This document shows positions 1-10,596 of a stretch of DNA of 64,000 nucleotides, piece by piece (positions within the stretch are counted from its first letter, which is position 1; each line of letters opens with the position of its first letter). The stretch comes from Platerodrilus igneus (taxonomy: Eukaryota; Arthropoda; Insecta; Coleoptera; Lycidae), in the NCBI GenBank assembly GCA_036346225.1, contig JARFIW010000884.1, forward strand, positions 1,240,001-1,304,000, in the 5' to 3' direction. Position numbers and translations under genes: made by a program. The notes beneath the pieces were generated by a model that was not told where the DNA came from, ran no database searches, and saw only the letters and a program-made list of their open reading frames with translations.

Positions 1-3000
1 TGAGCTAAAGAGCCAAACTACAGGTCCAACCAAAGTAGTAGGGTCGTTAGTGAGGAACCAGACTAAGACAGGTCCCCGAAAGAGGGCAGCGGCTCTTTCG
101 GTACTTAGATTGGCAGAGACCATAGGGGTCGGTATGGCAGTCTAAGACACACTACGGCGATGTGGAAGGCAACGGGAAACCACCACATTATCTCCCAAGT
201 ACACAGCGTACCTAAATTATAATAAAATGATGGCATTCTCTGGGGTAAAAGATTCCAGAGTTAAAATAGTCCCCCATTCGGATCTCCGGGAAGGGACTAC
301 TTCAGAGGATGCAATCGGAAAGTGAAAAATAAGAGTCGGGAACACTGTGTGAGTCGGAGCGTGGAATGTTAGAAGTGTGAAGCAAGTAGGTAAGCTAGAG
401 AACCTAAAAATCGAAATGAATAGGTTATCACTAGAAATAGTAGGGATCGTCGAAGTTCGGTAGCCAGAGGCGGGGATTTTGGAGTGGAGATTTCAGGGTA
501 ATTCATACAGGAGCAGAGGACGGAAATTTGGGTGTGGGGATAGTTATGCGGAAAAAGATAGGACACTGTGTGGAAAATTACTTACAAAAGAACGAAAGAG
601 TACTCATGGTTAGATTAGAATCTAAACCGGTAAACACAGTAATAATACAAATATACATGCCCACCTCTAGCTACAGTGACGAAGAGGTAGAAGCCATCTA
701 CAAAGATATCGAAGACATATTAAGATACGTAAAAGGACATGAAAATTTAATAATTACGGGGGATTTTAATGCTGTGGTAGGTGAGGGTATTTCAACATCA
801 TGCTAGAAGACGATATACGTGGAAGATGCCAGGAGATATAGGACGATATCAAATAGATTACATTCTTGTTAGACAACGGTTTAGGAATCAAGTAAAAGAC
901 TGTAGAAGCTACCCAGAAGCAGATATAGATACTGACCACAACATCGTAATTATGAAGGCCGCACTTAAATTTAAAAATCTGAAAAAGAGGAACGGAAAAA
1001 GGCACTTGGACTTAGAGAAACTAAAAGACAAAGATATTCAAGTAAGATTCGAAAAAAAGTCAAATGAACTGCTGAATGATATCGCGAAAATATCTGAAAC
1101 TAAGGAAGTAGAAACAGAATGGAATAACATTAAATCCAGCCTAGACATGGCGGCCAGAGATATTTTGGGGTATACACAAAAAGAAAATAAGAAACCATGG
1201 ATAACAAAGGATATCGTGAATTTAATAGAAGAAAGACGAAAATACAAAAATAAATCAGACGAAACAGGAAAACAGAGATACAAAGCCATAAAATGGGAAA
1301 TTATTCGAAAATGCAGGAAAGCTAAAGAACAATGGATTGATGAAAAGTGCAAAGAAGTACAAACTAAGATGAAAATAGGAAAGACAGACGAAGCATACAA
1401 ATTAATTAGAATGAATTCTAGGGATATAAAACCGTATAGCAAAAATATAAGGGACGCACAAGGAAACGTCATTATAGAAAACGTAGAGAAAGTGGGTAGA
1501 TGGCAAGAATATATAGGGAATTTATATGCAGGAGAGGAACTAACTGCATTAGAACAGGAATCAGACATTGAAAATTATGACTTGGGATATCCTATACTTC
1601 GAGACGAGTTTGAATTAGCATTAAAGAGTCTGAAAAATGGTAAGGCACCGGGTACAGATAAGGTGCAAGCAGAAACTCTAAAAGCCGCTGGACAAGCAGT
1701 AACAGAACGTCTCTTCCAACTTGTAAGCTATATGTATGAGACAGGCGAGATACCCAAAGATTTCAAACGTAGCATCATAGTAACTATACCAAAAAAGAAA
1801 GGCGCGGATAGATGTGAAAAATTTCGAACAATAAGTTTGACAGCACACGTGTCAAAAATATTAACTAGAATTGTGCAAAGACGAATGGAAAAACGAGCTG
1901 AAGAAATACTAGGAGAAGACCAATTTGGGTTTAGGCGAAACAGGGGAACACGGGAGGCTACTTTAGCTCTGAGAGTGATAATGGTGAAAACAATAGAAAA
2001 AGGGGAAAGCATGTGTATAGGGTTTGTAGATCTGGAAAAAGCATTCGACAATGTAAATTGGAAAAAAATGTTTAAAATACTCAAAAGGATTGGAATGAGT
2101 TATAGGGATAGACGAATAGTACATAGCTTATACAAAGAGCAAACAGCAGTAATAGAATTAGAGCAGGAACGTAGAGAAGTAAACATTAGGAAAGGGGTGA
2201 GACAGGGATGTGCCCTATCCCCATTGATTTTAACTTGTACATAGAAGAGGCAATGAATACTGTCAAATGCAGAAAGACATTTGGAATTACTATGCAGGGA
2301 CAAAAATTGATATGCTTAGATTTGCAGATGATATAGCGGTATTAGCATCTAGCAAGGAAGAGTTAGAAGCAGCTCTTAATGAAATGGAAACGGTTCTAAC
2401 AGAGAGATACGGTATGAAAATTAACAAAACTAAAACTAAAGTTCTAGTTTGCAAAGGTGGGGAAAATAAATCAAAACAAGAATACAAGTATTTAACACGA
2501 ACTTACAAGAGGTTAAGGATTTCAGCTACCTAGGAAGCCAAATAACGCAAGATGGGAAAAGCACAAAAGATATAAAACAAAGATTAGCACAAGGTCGTGC
2601 TACATTTAACAAGAAAAGCAACTATTGTGCTCAAAGACCACAAACATAGAAACAAGGAAAAGATTGCTTAAAACATATGTGTGGAGCACAGCACTGTACG
2701 GCTGTAAAGCCTGGACAGTAGGAGAAGCGGACAAGAAAAAGGTAGAAGCCTTTGAAATGTGGTGTTACAGGCGTATGATGAAGATATCATGGACAGACAA
2801 AGTTAAGAACGAAGAGGTACTAAAAGGGTAGGGGAAGAAAGAAATATGTGGAAAACGGTAAAAATAGGAGAGATAGGATGATAGGCCACATACTACGGCA
2901 TGAGGGAATAGTGCGGAATATTTTAGAAGCAGAGATAGGAAAAAAGAGAAGAAGAGGCAGACCTAGATTAGACTACTGCACACAGATAGTAAAAGATGTA

Positions 3001-3335
3001 GGCTGTAGAGGTTTCAGGGAGATGTGTAGGCTAGCCCAGAATAGAAATCAATGGAGGTACGCATCCAACCAATCCCAAGATGGATAAACTAATGACGAAA
3101 AGATAACTGTGCGTAAACATGATGATTATTATAAGTAACTACAAGAATTGGTTGGGCAATATTCTCGAATAATGTTAAGTGTGTGAAAGGATTTACTAGA
3201 TAACCATTATTTCGGCAAATGTCTAAGTGTTGGGGGATCTTGGTAGCCACAGGTTGCTTAACCTCCTTCACTGAATCTCGGTAAAATAGGGTATAAAATT
3301 AGAAAACAATAGAAAGGGAACGAGCTGAATACACA
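1..3335 (+). mobile_element. Non-LTR retrotransposon (LINE), RTE/CFDP2-like, copy A
   Basis: A LINE copy that runs in from before the window. Positions 1-360 are a non-coding 5' region that also occurs at 5,350-5,700 and, reversed, at 20,480-21,110. An endonuclease-reverse transcriptase region follows, then a 3' UTR ending near 3,335. The same 3' UTR recurs at 9,720-9,875, 23,100-23,345 and, reversed, 18,475-18,640. Copies end in short ATG/TGATT-rich tails, as in RTE-type elements. The clade is inferred from the apurinic-type endonuclease followed by RT and from likeness to insect ORFs named craniofacial development protein 2-like. No target duplication can be read because the 5' end lies outside the window. 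Confidence 0.85.
365..3087 (+). pseudogene. Broken LINE endonuclease-reverse transcriptase (copy A)
   Basis: The intact protein would nick target DNA and copy its own RNA into the break. The endonuclease part shows ITGDFNA near 757 and the TDHNIV catalytic histidine region near 930. The RT part (about 1,600-2,350) shows KKKGADRCEKFRTISL, QFGFRRNRGT, the motif A aspartate in GFVDLEKAFDN (about 2,020) and GVRQGCALSP (about 2,200). A lost T in a T-run near 2,230 puts FADDIAVLA (about 2,320) in another frame. A further frameshift lies near 2,520. About 110 bp are missing near 785 compared with copy B at 6,140-6,260. The C-terminal piece (2,848-3,087) has the usual GRPRLDY...QWRYASNQSQD ending. 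It is clearly inactive. Confidence 0.85.
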
Positions 3336-3639
3336 TACTCCCTGAAAAGAAGAAAAGAAGAAAAAGAAGAAAACCACCAAATCGCAAAATCAAAGAAGCT
3401 GCCTATATAACCCTACATAAAAATAACTGCGTTGCAAACGAATCCGGGACTTTCAGTAAACAATGGATTCCATTACTAAAAGAAATAACAAATGAAAATC
3501 AAATGCCCACAATATCTAGGTAGCATTGCAAGTTTTTCCTGGATTTTCCTTGCAATATTAACATGAAATACAGCCTACATACATGATTTCTATTTATACA
3601 TAAAATAACTAATTACATAAAAATAAGCATATTAACAAT
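3336..3639. other. Non-coding interval
   Basis: AT-rich sequence with a purine-only stretch at about 3,340-3,375. I see no gene or recognisable repeat. Confidence 0.6.
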
Positions 3640-3912
3640 CCTTGTAAAACAGCACTGGTATCTGACAAGTATAAATCCACAATAAGGTTACCTCAAAACC
3701 ATATACAATCTCCGTTGAACAGTATTGGTATCTGACAACTGTAAACTCGCCATAGGGTCGCCTCAGATCCATATACAATCTTCATAGAACAACATTGGTA
3801 TCTGACAAGTGTAAACCCGCCATAGGGTCGCCTCAGATCCATATACAATCTTCATAGAACAACAGTGGTATCTGACAAGTGTAAACCCGCCATAGAGTCG
3901 CCTCAGAACCAT
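3640..3912. repeat. 70-bp tandem repeat, about 3.8 units
   Basis: The word GGTATCTGACAA starts at 3,657, 3,727, 3,797 and 3,867, an exact 70-bp period. The second to fourth units are almost identical and the first is more diverged. There is no open frame across it, so it is a minisatellite rather than a coding repeat. Confidence 0.9.
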
Positions 3913-4104
3913 GTTAAAATCTAACAAAGAGGTAACTTAAATCATAATGAATTTTCCCCCTCAAAATAAATATAAAAAAACGACTACTTAAGCCTTTCAA
4001 TAATGCAATCGCACACTTCTTTAATAACCATCCTCTCAATTGTATAAATAGAAACATGTTAAAAATGTTGGCTGAAATGCAGACACAAAAACGGTAGCAG
4101 TCTT

Positions 4105-4440
4105 TTGAAATGCTCCAGATGTATGAGGACGATAGCATGGACTGACAAAGATAATAACAAATAAGTTACAGAAATAGTATGGGAACAAGGATATCTGGGG
4201 AAAAAGAGAAATAGTAGGGCGGAATACGTTCTAAGGCATTTTTGGGGAATAGTATGTGATATATTACAAGCAGAGATAGGAAAAAAGAGGTAGATGTAGA
4301 CCTAGATCAGACAGTTATAGATGCAAACTGTGCATATTTCAGGGAAATCTGTAGGTTAGTTCAGAATAGGGAACAATGATGGTACGCGTCTAACCAGTTC
4401 TAGGACTGAAGACCTAATGATGAAATTATTGTTAATCTAT
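4105..4440 (+). mobile_element. LINE 3'-end fragment, second subfamily
   Basis: A 5'-truncated piece of a LINE related to copy A but consistently different, for example GTACGCGTCTAACCAGTTC followed by TAGGACTGAAGAC. The same subfamily occurs at 23,661-24,170 (+) and at 17,625-18,165, 39,118-39,410 and 40,236-40,560 (-). It retains the end of the coding region in broken frame and the 3' tail. Confidence 0.7.
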
Positions 4441-5284
4441 TTTTAAATCTTGATTTAAGTGTTGGAGAGTTTGTTCATCTCCCCTCGGTGAAAATTATTT
4501 TTATTCACGTTTTAAGATGCGGTGGCACCCTGTTTTCTTCTGAAATTTTGAGTTAAAATATTCGACCCATGCATAAACTTATGCTCTCTCGTAAATAGAA
4601 CCTCAAGTTAGTCGTCCGTATAGTAAGCGAGCAGATGATATAGCACTTGCGCCCAATTTTTGCTTCACTGGCACCCAACACTAGAGCCCACATAATGTTT
4701 CACACTATCTACAACATTACATACCTAGCGCATATTAAAGTTGCGATATTCACAATAGACGTTAATTTGCTGTACTCTAATGTATACAGAGTATCCACTA
4801 GTTTATTCCGATATTTAAAGTTTCTGATTTCATAACGTCGCTATATTTATACAAGGTGGGTAGTATCTTTTGGCATATTCGCGATTGTGTAATCTATAAT
4901 ATTGTAACAATAATTAATAAGTACGGAACATTCTGAAAAGAACGTTATACAGTTTTTACTAAAGCGACCTCATCTGTCTAACTTTAACAAACGGCGATTG
5001 ACATGTATCGCAACACAATACGGTTGTTTTTGAATTGTTTAATAACGCATATTCTAAATATTTTCTCGATTTAACTAGTTCTCGATTTAACTAGAATAAA
5101 GAATTATTGTTTATAAGAATGAACCCACGTTGAGACAGGGATATTAGTTTTAATTCCGTCCTAATAAACATTTGATGCACATAAATCAATGTAAATATAA
5201 ATTAATTCACTCATGTGATATTAACGTGTTAGATAACTAAACTGCCAGAAAGATTAGTACAATAGTGTTTAATTTGTCGTACTT
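4441..5284. other. Non-coding interval
   Basis: AT-rich. A short local duplication (CTCGATTTAACTAG twice at 5,067-5,095) is the only structure noted. No gene. Confidence 0.6.
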
Positions 5285-7576
5285 CCATTCCGAATGGACC
5301 TGCATCTTGAAGAAGTTCTAGATTACTAGAACGGGTGGAATGATTTCCGCGTTCCAGTGATATAAAGAGCCAAACTACAGATCCAACCAAAGTAGTGGGG
5401 TCTTTAGTGAGAAACTTTACTAAGACAGGTTCCCGAAAGAGGGCAGCAACTTTTTCAGTACTTAGGGCGACAGAGACCATAGGGGTCGGTATGGCATTCT
5501 AAAATACACTACTGCGATGTGGAAGACGACGGGAAACCATCACATTACCTCCCAAGTATAAGGCGTACTTAAATTATAAGTAACACGATGACATCCTCTG
5601 GGGTAAAAGGTTCTGGAGTTAAAATAATCTCCCATTCGAATCTCTGGGAGGGGACCACTTCGGAGGATGTGATCGGAAAGTTTAAAGGTAGAGCAGGGAA
5701 CATTTTGCGAGACGGAACGTGGAATGTCAGAAGCATGAAGCAAGTAGGTAAGCTAGAGAAAATTGAAATGGATAAGTTATCACTAGAGATAGTAGGGATC
5801 AGCAAAGTCCGCTGGCGCGAGACGAGGGATTTTTGAAGTGGAGACTTTAGGGTAATTCATACAGGATCAGAGGAAGGAAATTCGGTTGTGGGGGGTAGTT
5901 ATGCGAAAAAAGATAGGACAATGTGTAGAAAACTTCTTACAAAAGAACTAAGGAGTATTCATGGTTAGATTAGAATCTAAACCGGTAAATACAATAATAA
6001 TACAAGTATACATGCCCACCTCTAGCTACAGTGACGAAGAGGTAGAAGCCATCTACAAAGATATCGAATGCATACTAAGATACGTAAAAGGACATGAAAA
6101 TTAATAATTACGGGGGATTTTAATGCAATGGTAGGTGAGGCTAGGGAAGAAGAGGTAGTAGCTGTATTTGGTTTAGACAAGAGAAATAACATGAGAAATA
6201 TACTGGTAGAATTTTGCGACAAGATCAATTTAACCATCACAAACACATTATTTGAACATCTTGTTAGAAAACGATACACGTGGAAGCTGCCAGGAGATAT
6301 AGGAAGATATCAAAAAGATAACACTCTTGTTAGACAACCGTTTAGGAATCAAGTAAAAGACTGTAGAAGCTACCCAGAAGCTGATATAGACACTGAACAC
6401 AACATCGTAATTGCGATGGCCGCACTTAAATTTAAAAATATGAAAAAAAGAAACGGAAAAAGGCACTTTGACTATGAGAAACTAAAGATAAGGATATCCA
6501 AGAAAGATTTGAAAAAAGTCAAATGAATTGCTCAAAGATATCGGGAAAATTTCTATATTAAGGAAGTAGAAACAAAATGGAATAACATTAAATCCAGCTT
6601 AGACATGGCGACCAGAGGTATTCTAGGGTATATACAAAAAGAAAATAAAAAACCATGGATAACAAAGGATATACTGAATCTAATAGAAGAAAAAACGAAA
6701 ATACCAAAATAGATCAGATGAAACAGGAAAACAAAGATACAAAGCCATGAAATGGGAAATTATTTGCAAATGCAGGTAAGCTAAAGAACAATGGATTGAT
6801 GAAAAGTGCAAGGAAGTACAAACTAAGATGGAAATAGGAAAGACAGACGAACAATACAAAGTAATTAGAATGAATTTTAGGGATATAAAGCCGTATAGCA
6901 AAAATATAAGGGTCGTTATTGAATATAGAGAAAGTGATTAGATGGCAAGAATATATAGAGAATTTATATGCAGGAGAGGAACCAACTGCATTAGAAATGA
7001 AATCAGACAATGAAAAGGATGACTTGGGATAACCTATACTTAGAGATGAGTTTGAATTAGCATTAAAGGGTCTGAAAAATGGTAAGGCGCCGGGTACAGA
7101 TAAGGTGCAAGCAGAAACTCAAAAAGCCGCTGAACAAGCAGTAACAGAACGTCTCTTCCTACTTATAAGCTATATGTCTGAGACAGGTGAGATACCCAAA
7201 GATTTCAAACGTAACATCATACTCACTATACCAAAAAAGAGCGGCTCGGATAGATGTGAAAATTTTCGAACAATAAGTTTGACAGCATACGTGTCAAAAA
7301 TATTAACTACAATTGTTCAAAGACGAATGGAAAACGAGCCGATCAATTTGGATTTAGGCGAAACAGGACACGAGAGGCTATTTTAGCTCTAAGGGTGATA
7401 ATGGAGAAGACGATAGAAAAAAGAGAAAGCGTGTATATAGGGTTTGTAGATCTGGAAAAAGCATTCGACAATGTAAATTGGAAAAAAAAATGTTCGTAAT
7501 ACTCAAAAAGATTGGAATGAGTTTTAGGGATAGACGGGTAGTACATAGCTTATACAAAGAGCAAACAGCTGTAATA

Positions 7577-8762
7577 CGAGGGTGGTTTGAAAAGTTCGCG
7601 AAATGGAGCACAGATGGCAGCATCAGTTCAAATAAAGTATATGCAATTGATGGATCCAACTATCTAGTGCGCAGATGTTAAATTTGACATTATTGTGTCA
7701 AGTAGTATTAATTTGGTGCTATATGAAGTAAAGTTAGTTTTGTGAGTTTTCAAAATGGATAAAACTGAAACGCGCGCTGTTATCAAATATTTTGTAAAAA
7801 AAAGGGTTGGAAAGCAATAGAAATACATAAAGATATGCAGGATACATTAGGAAACTCCACTCTATCATTTACAACTGTGCACAAGTGGATGACGGATTTA
7901 AAAAAAGGTTGTGGGAGCGTAGAATATGACCCGCGCAGCGGACGACCAAAAACCCACCACTCCTGAAATCGTCCAAAAAGTTAATGATATGGTTTCGCAG
8001 GATCGTCGATTAAAGGTCTCTGAAATTGCTAAGGATGCAGGTATTTTAAATGAAAGAGCATTTTATATCTTAACTACGGAATTAGGTATGAAAAAGCTTT
8101 CGGCAAGATGGTTGCTGCGCATATTGAAAATTGATCAAAACCTTGAGAGGAAGAGAATTTGTCAACAGAGTTTAGACGGCCTTAATTCAAATAAAACCGA
8201 TTTCGTCCGCCGATTTGTTACGACAAATGAAACTTGGGTTCACTATTATACCCCTGAAACCAAGCAACAATCTAAACACTGGAGACATAAGAGTTCTTTA
8301 CCGCCAAAGAAAGCAATGTCCGTGAAGTCGGTTGGAAAAGTTATGGCATCAGTTTTTTTGGGATGCTAAAGGTGTCCTACTAATTGACTATCTTCTCAAG
8401 AGTCAAACAATAAACGGTGAATATTACGCTAAATTTCTAGGCCAACCGGATAAAAATATTCGATCTGTTGCAACATCCACCTTATTCACTCGATTTGGCT
8501 CCTTCTGACTTTCGCCTATTTCCACGACTAAAAGTTTTTCTTGGGGAAAACGATTTTCCACTGACGAAGAAGTAAAAGCACCTGTCGACAACTATGTTGG
8601 AAGCCTTGAAGAATCGCACTTTCGTGATGGCATAATGAGTTTGGAACATCACTGGATGAAGTGTATTCAACTTGACGGAGATTATGTTGAAAATACACTA
8701 TATTTTAAAAACAATTTTTTTTATTTTGCCCTTCGTTACGCGAACTTTTCAAATCACCCTCG
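7577..8762 (+). mobile_element. mariner-family DNA transposon, defective
   Basis: A 1,186-bp element with terminal inverted repeats: the left end begins CGAGGGTGGTTTGAAAAG and the right end is its near-perfect reverse complement, flanked by TA as expected for Tc1/mariner. It lies within LINE copy B. The flanking LINE sequence is duplicated beyond TA: 7,553-7,576 and 8,763-8,786 are the same 24 bp with one mismatch. Confidence 0.92.
7755..8690 (+). pseudogene. mariner transposase pseudogene
   Basis: Begins MDKTETRAVIKYF. An early stop or frameshift near 7,797-7,820 is followed by the HTH region (FTTVHKWMTDL, VEYDPRSGRP). The body at 7,926-8,369 includes NETWVHYYTPETKQQ, where the first catalytic residue expected in the D,D(34)D triad (DETW) is Asn. 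Reading shifts near 8,367, and a deletion near 8,440 removes the block that should carry the second Asp. HPPYSLDLAPSDFRLFP remains near 8,475-8,525. Two catalytic positions are lost, so it cannot be active. Confidence 0.88.
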
Positions 8763-9875
8763 TACAAAGAGCAAACAGCGGTAATAAAATTAGAGCAGAA
8801 GCGTAGAGAAGTAAATATTAAGAAAGGGGAGAGACAGGGATGTGTCCTATTCCCAATCATTTTTAACTTGTACATCGAAGAGGCAATGAATACTGTCAAA
8901 TGCAAGAAGACATTTGGAATTATTAGGCAGGGACAAAAGATTGATATGCTTAGATTTGCAGCTGATCTAGCGGTATTAGCATCTAGCATGGAAAGGTTAG
9001 AAGCTGCTCATAATGAAGTGGAAACAGTTCTAACAGAGAGATAGGGTATGAAAATTAACAAAAATAAAACTAAAGCACTAGAATGTACAGGAGGGGAAAA
9101 TAAATTAAAAACTAAAATACAAATAGGTAACGAGAACTTGCAAGAGATTAAGGATTTCTGCTACCTAGGAAGCCAAATAACGCAAGATGGGAAGAGCGCA
9201 AAAAAGTGTCAGACAAAGACTAGCACAAAGTCCTGCTACATTTAACAAGAAAAAGCAACTATTGTGTTCAAAGACAACAAACCTAGAAACAAGGAAAAGT
9301 TAGCTTAAAACATATGTGTGGAGCACAGCACTGTACGGCTGTGAAACCTGGACAGTAGGGGAAGCGGTCGGAAAAAGATAGATGATGAAGATATCATGGA
9401 CAGACAAAATTGAGAACAAAGAGGTTCTAGAAATGGTAGAGGTATAAAGAAGTATGCGGAAAACAGTAAAAAATAAGACAGATAGGATGATAGGCCACAT
9501 ACTAAGACATGTGGGAATAGTGGGGAATATACTGGAAGTAGAGATAGGAAAAAGATAGGTAGAGATAGACTTAGGTTAGACTATTGCACACAAATATTCA
9601 AAGATGTAGGCTGTGGGAATTTCAACGAAATGGGCAGGCTAACTCAGAATAGAAATCAGTGGAGGTAGGCGTTCAACCAATTCCAAAGTGGAAAGCCTAA
9701 TGACGAAAGAAATAACTGTACTTAAACCTGATGATTATTATAAGCAACTACAGGTATTGGTTTTGCAATACCCTTAACTAATGTTAATTGTGTGAAAGGA
9801 TTTAGTGGAAAACTATTAATTCGGCAAATGTCTCAGTGTTGGGGAATCCTTGGAAGCCACAGGCTGCTTTGTGAT

Positions 9876-10116
9876 GGATATTTGTGATTGTGAAGAATAT
9901 TTGTTAGACTTGTATCTATTAGAAATAAAGTCCAAAAGACAATTAGAAAATTCGTTGCCATATTTTTGCAATTTCAGGAATGTTCCCAACAATAAAACTG
10001 TGCGACATCTAACAGTCTTATAAAGTCTCTTAGCATGAAAATTTGAACAAGTTCGTACAGGTGGGTTAACTATTAATGCTGATACTGCATCGAACTAGGA
10101 ATGTTTAATTTTTGAA
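9876..10116. other. Non-coding interval
   Basis: AT-rich; nothing recognised. Confidence 0.5.
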
Positions 10117-10127
10117 GGTGTAGGCTG

Positions 10128-10583
10128 CCTCCATTTTACCTCTCATTCGAACGAGGACGTATTTTTAGGAAAAATTCCCGCCTAACTTTTTCAAGCGGAC
10201 CGTGTCGGGATTCGAACCCAGGACCTTGGGCCTAGTGTTCACACGCATACCAACTACGCCACGGCGCCGCCTGGTATTTTCTAAACCTTACATGTGATTT
10301 TTCCAATGCTACACCAGAAGGTATTACATTGGCCTGGAAGCGAGTTTTTTTACCTGGAAATTTTGAAATTTTGCGGAACCGTTGCTGTTCCAAGCAAGGT
10401 AGGGATCTTTAACGTGCGTGACAACACAGACACGGGACCTCCATTTTATTTTCCATCCGAACGAGGGTGCATTTTTATGAAAAATGCTCGCATAACATTT
10501 TACAAACGGACCATGTCGGGATTCGAACCCGAGACCTTGGGCGTAGTAGTCACACACATACCAACTACGCCACGGAGCCGCCT
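10128..10583 (-). mobile_element. Tandem SINE dimer (tRNA-derived)
   Basis: Two copies of one SINE family in the same orientation. The full copy (10,582 down to 10,291) starts with a tRNA-like head containing an A-box-like TGGCGTAGTTGG and B box GGTTCGAATCC. A short linker leads to a second head (10,272) truncated near 10,130. The pair is bounded by one 13-bp direct repeat, GGTGTAGGCTGCC, at 10,117-10,129 and 10,584-10,596, so the dimer probably inserted as a single unit. Other copies are at 18,177 and 20,572. Confidence 0.85.
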
Positions 10584-10596
10584 GGTGTAGGCTGCC

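Larger units (their letters stand above)
5700..9690 (+). pseudogene. Broken LINE endonuclease-RT (copy B)
   Basis: Fragments in several frames. Endonuclease pieces lie at 5,700-5,836 (NVRSMKQVGKLE) and 6,128-6,526 (IGRYQ...FRNQVKDC). The RT start is at 7,105-7,386 (TIPKKSGSDRCENFRTISL) and motif A is near 7,440-7,480 (FVDLEKAFDN). After the mariner the RT resumes at 8,763 with FAADLAVLA near 8,957, where the first Asp of the FADD box has become Ala. The tail continues to about 9,690. There are many stops and frameshifts, so it is inactive. Confidence 0.8.
5285..9875 (+). mobile_element. LINE copy B (RTE/CFDP2-like), interrupted by mariner
   Basis: A nearly full-length copy of the copy A family. 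The 5' end begins near CCATTCCGAATGG, which is also the 5' limit of the reversed copy at 21,165. The order is 5' UTR (to about 5,700), endonuclease, RT, C-terminal region and 3' UTR (about 9,690-9,875). A mariner sits in the RT region between motif A and motif C. Without the mariner the copy is about 3.4 kb. It retains the endonuclease segment around 6,140-6,260 that copy A has lost. Confidence 0.85.

Noticed and set aside
1038..1568. 176-codon open frame on the minus strand
   Set aside because: It lies exactly opposite the LINE RT reading frame and its protein is the usual Ser/Phe-rich antisense shadow. The same applies to minus-strand frames at 1,728-2,487 and 6,248-7,659.
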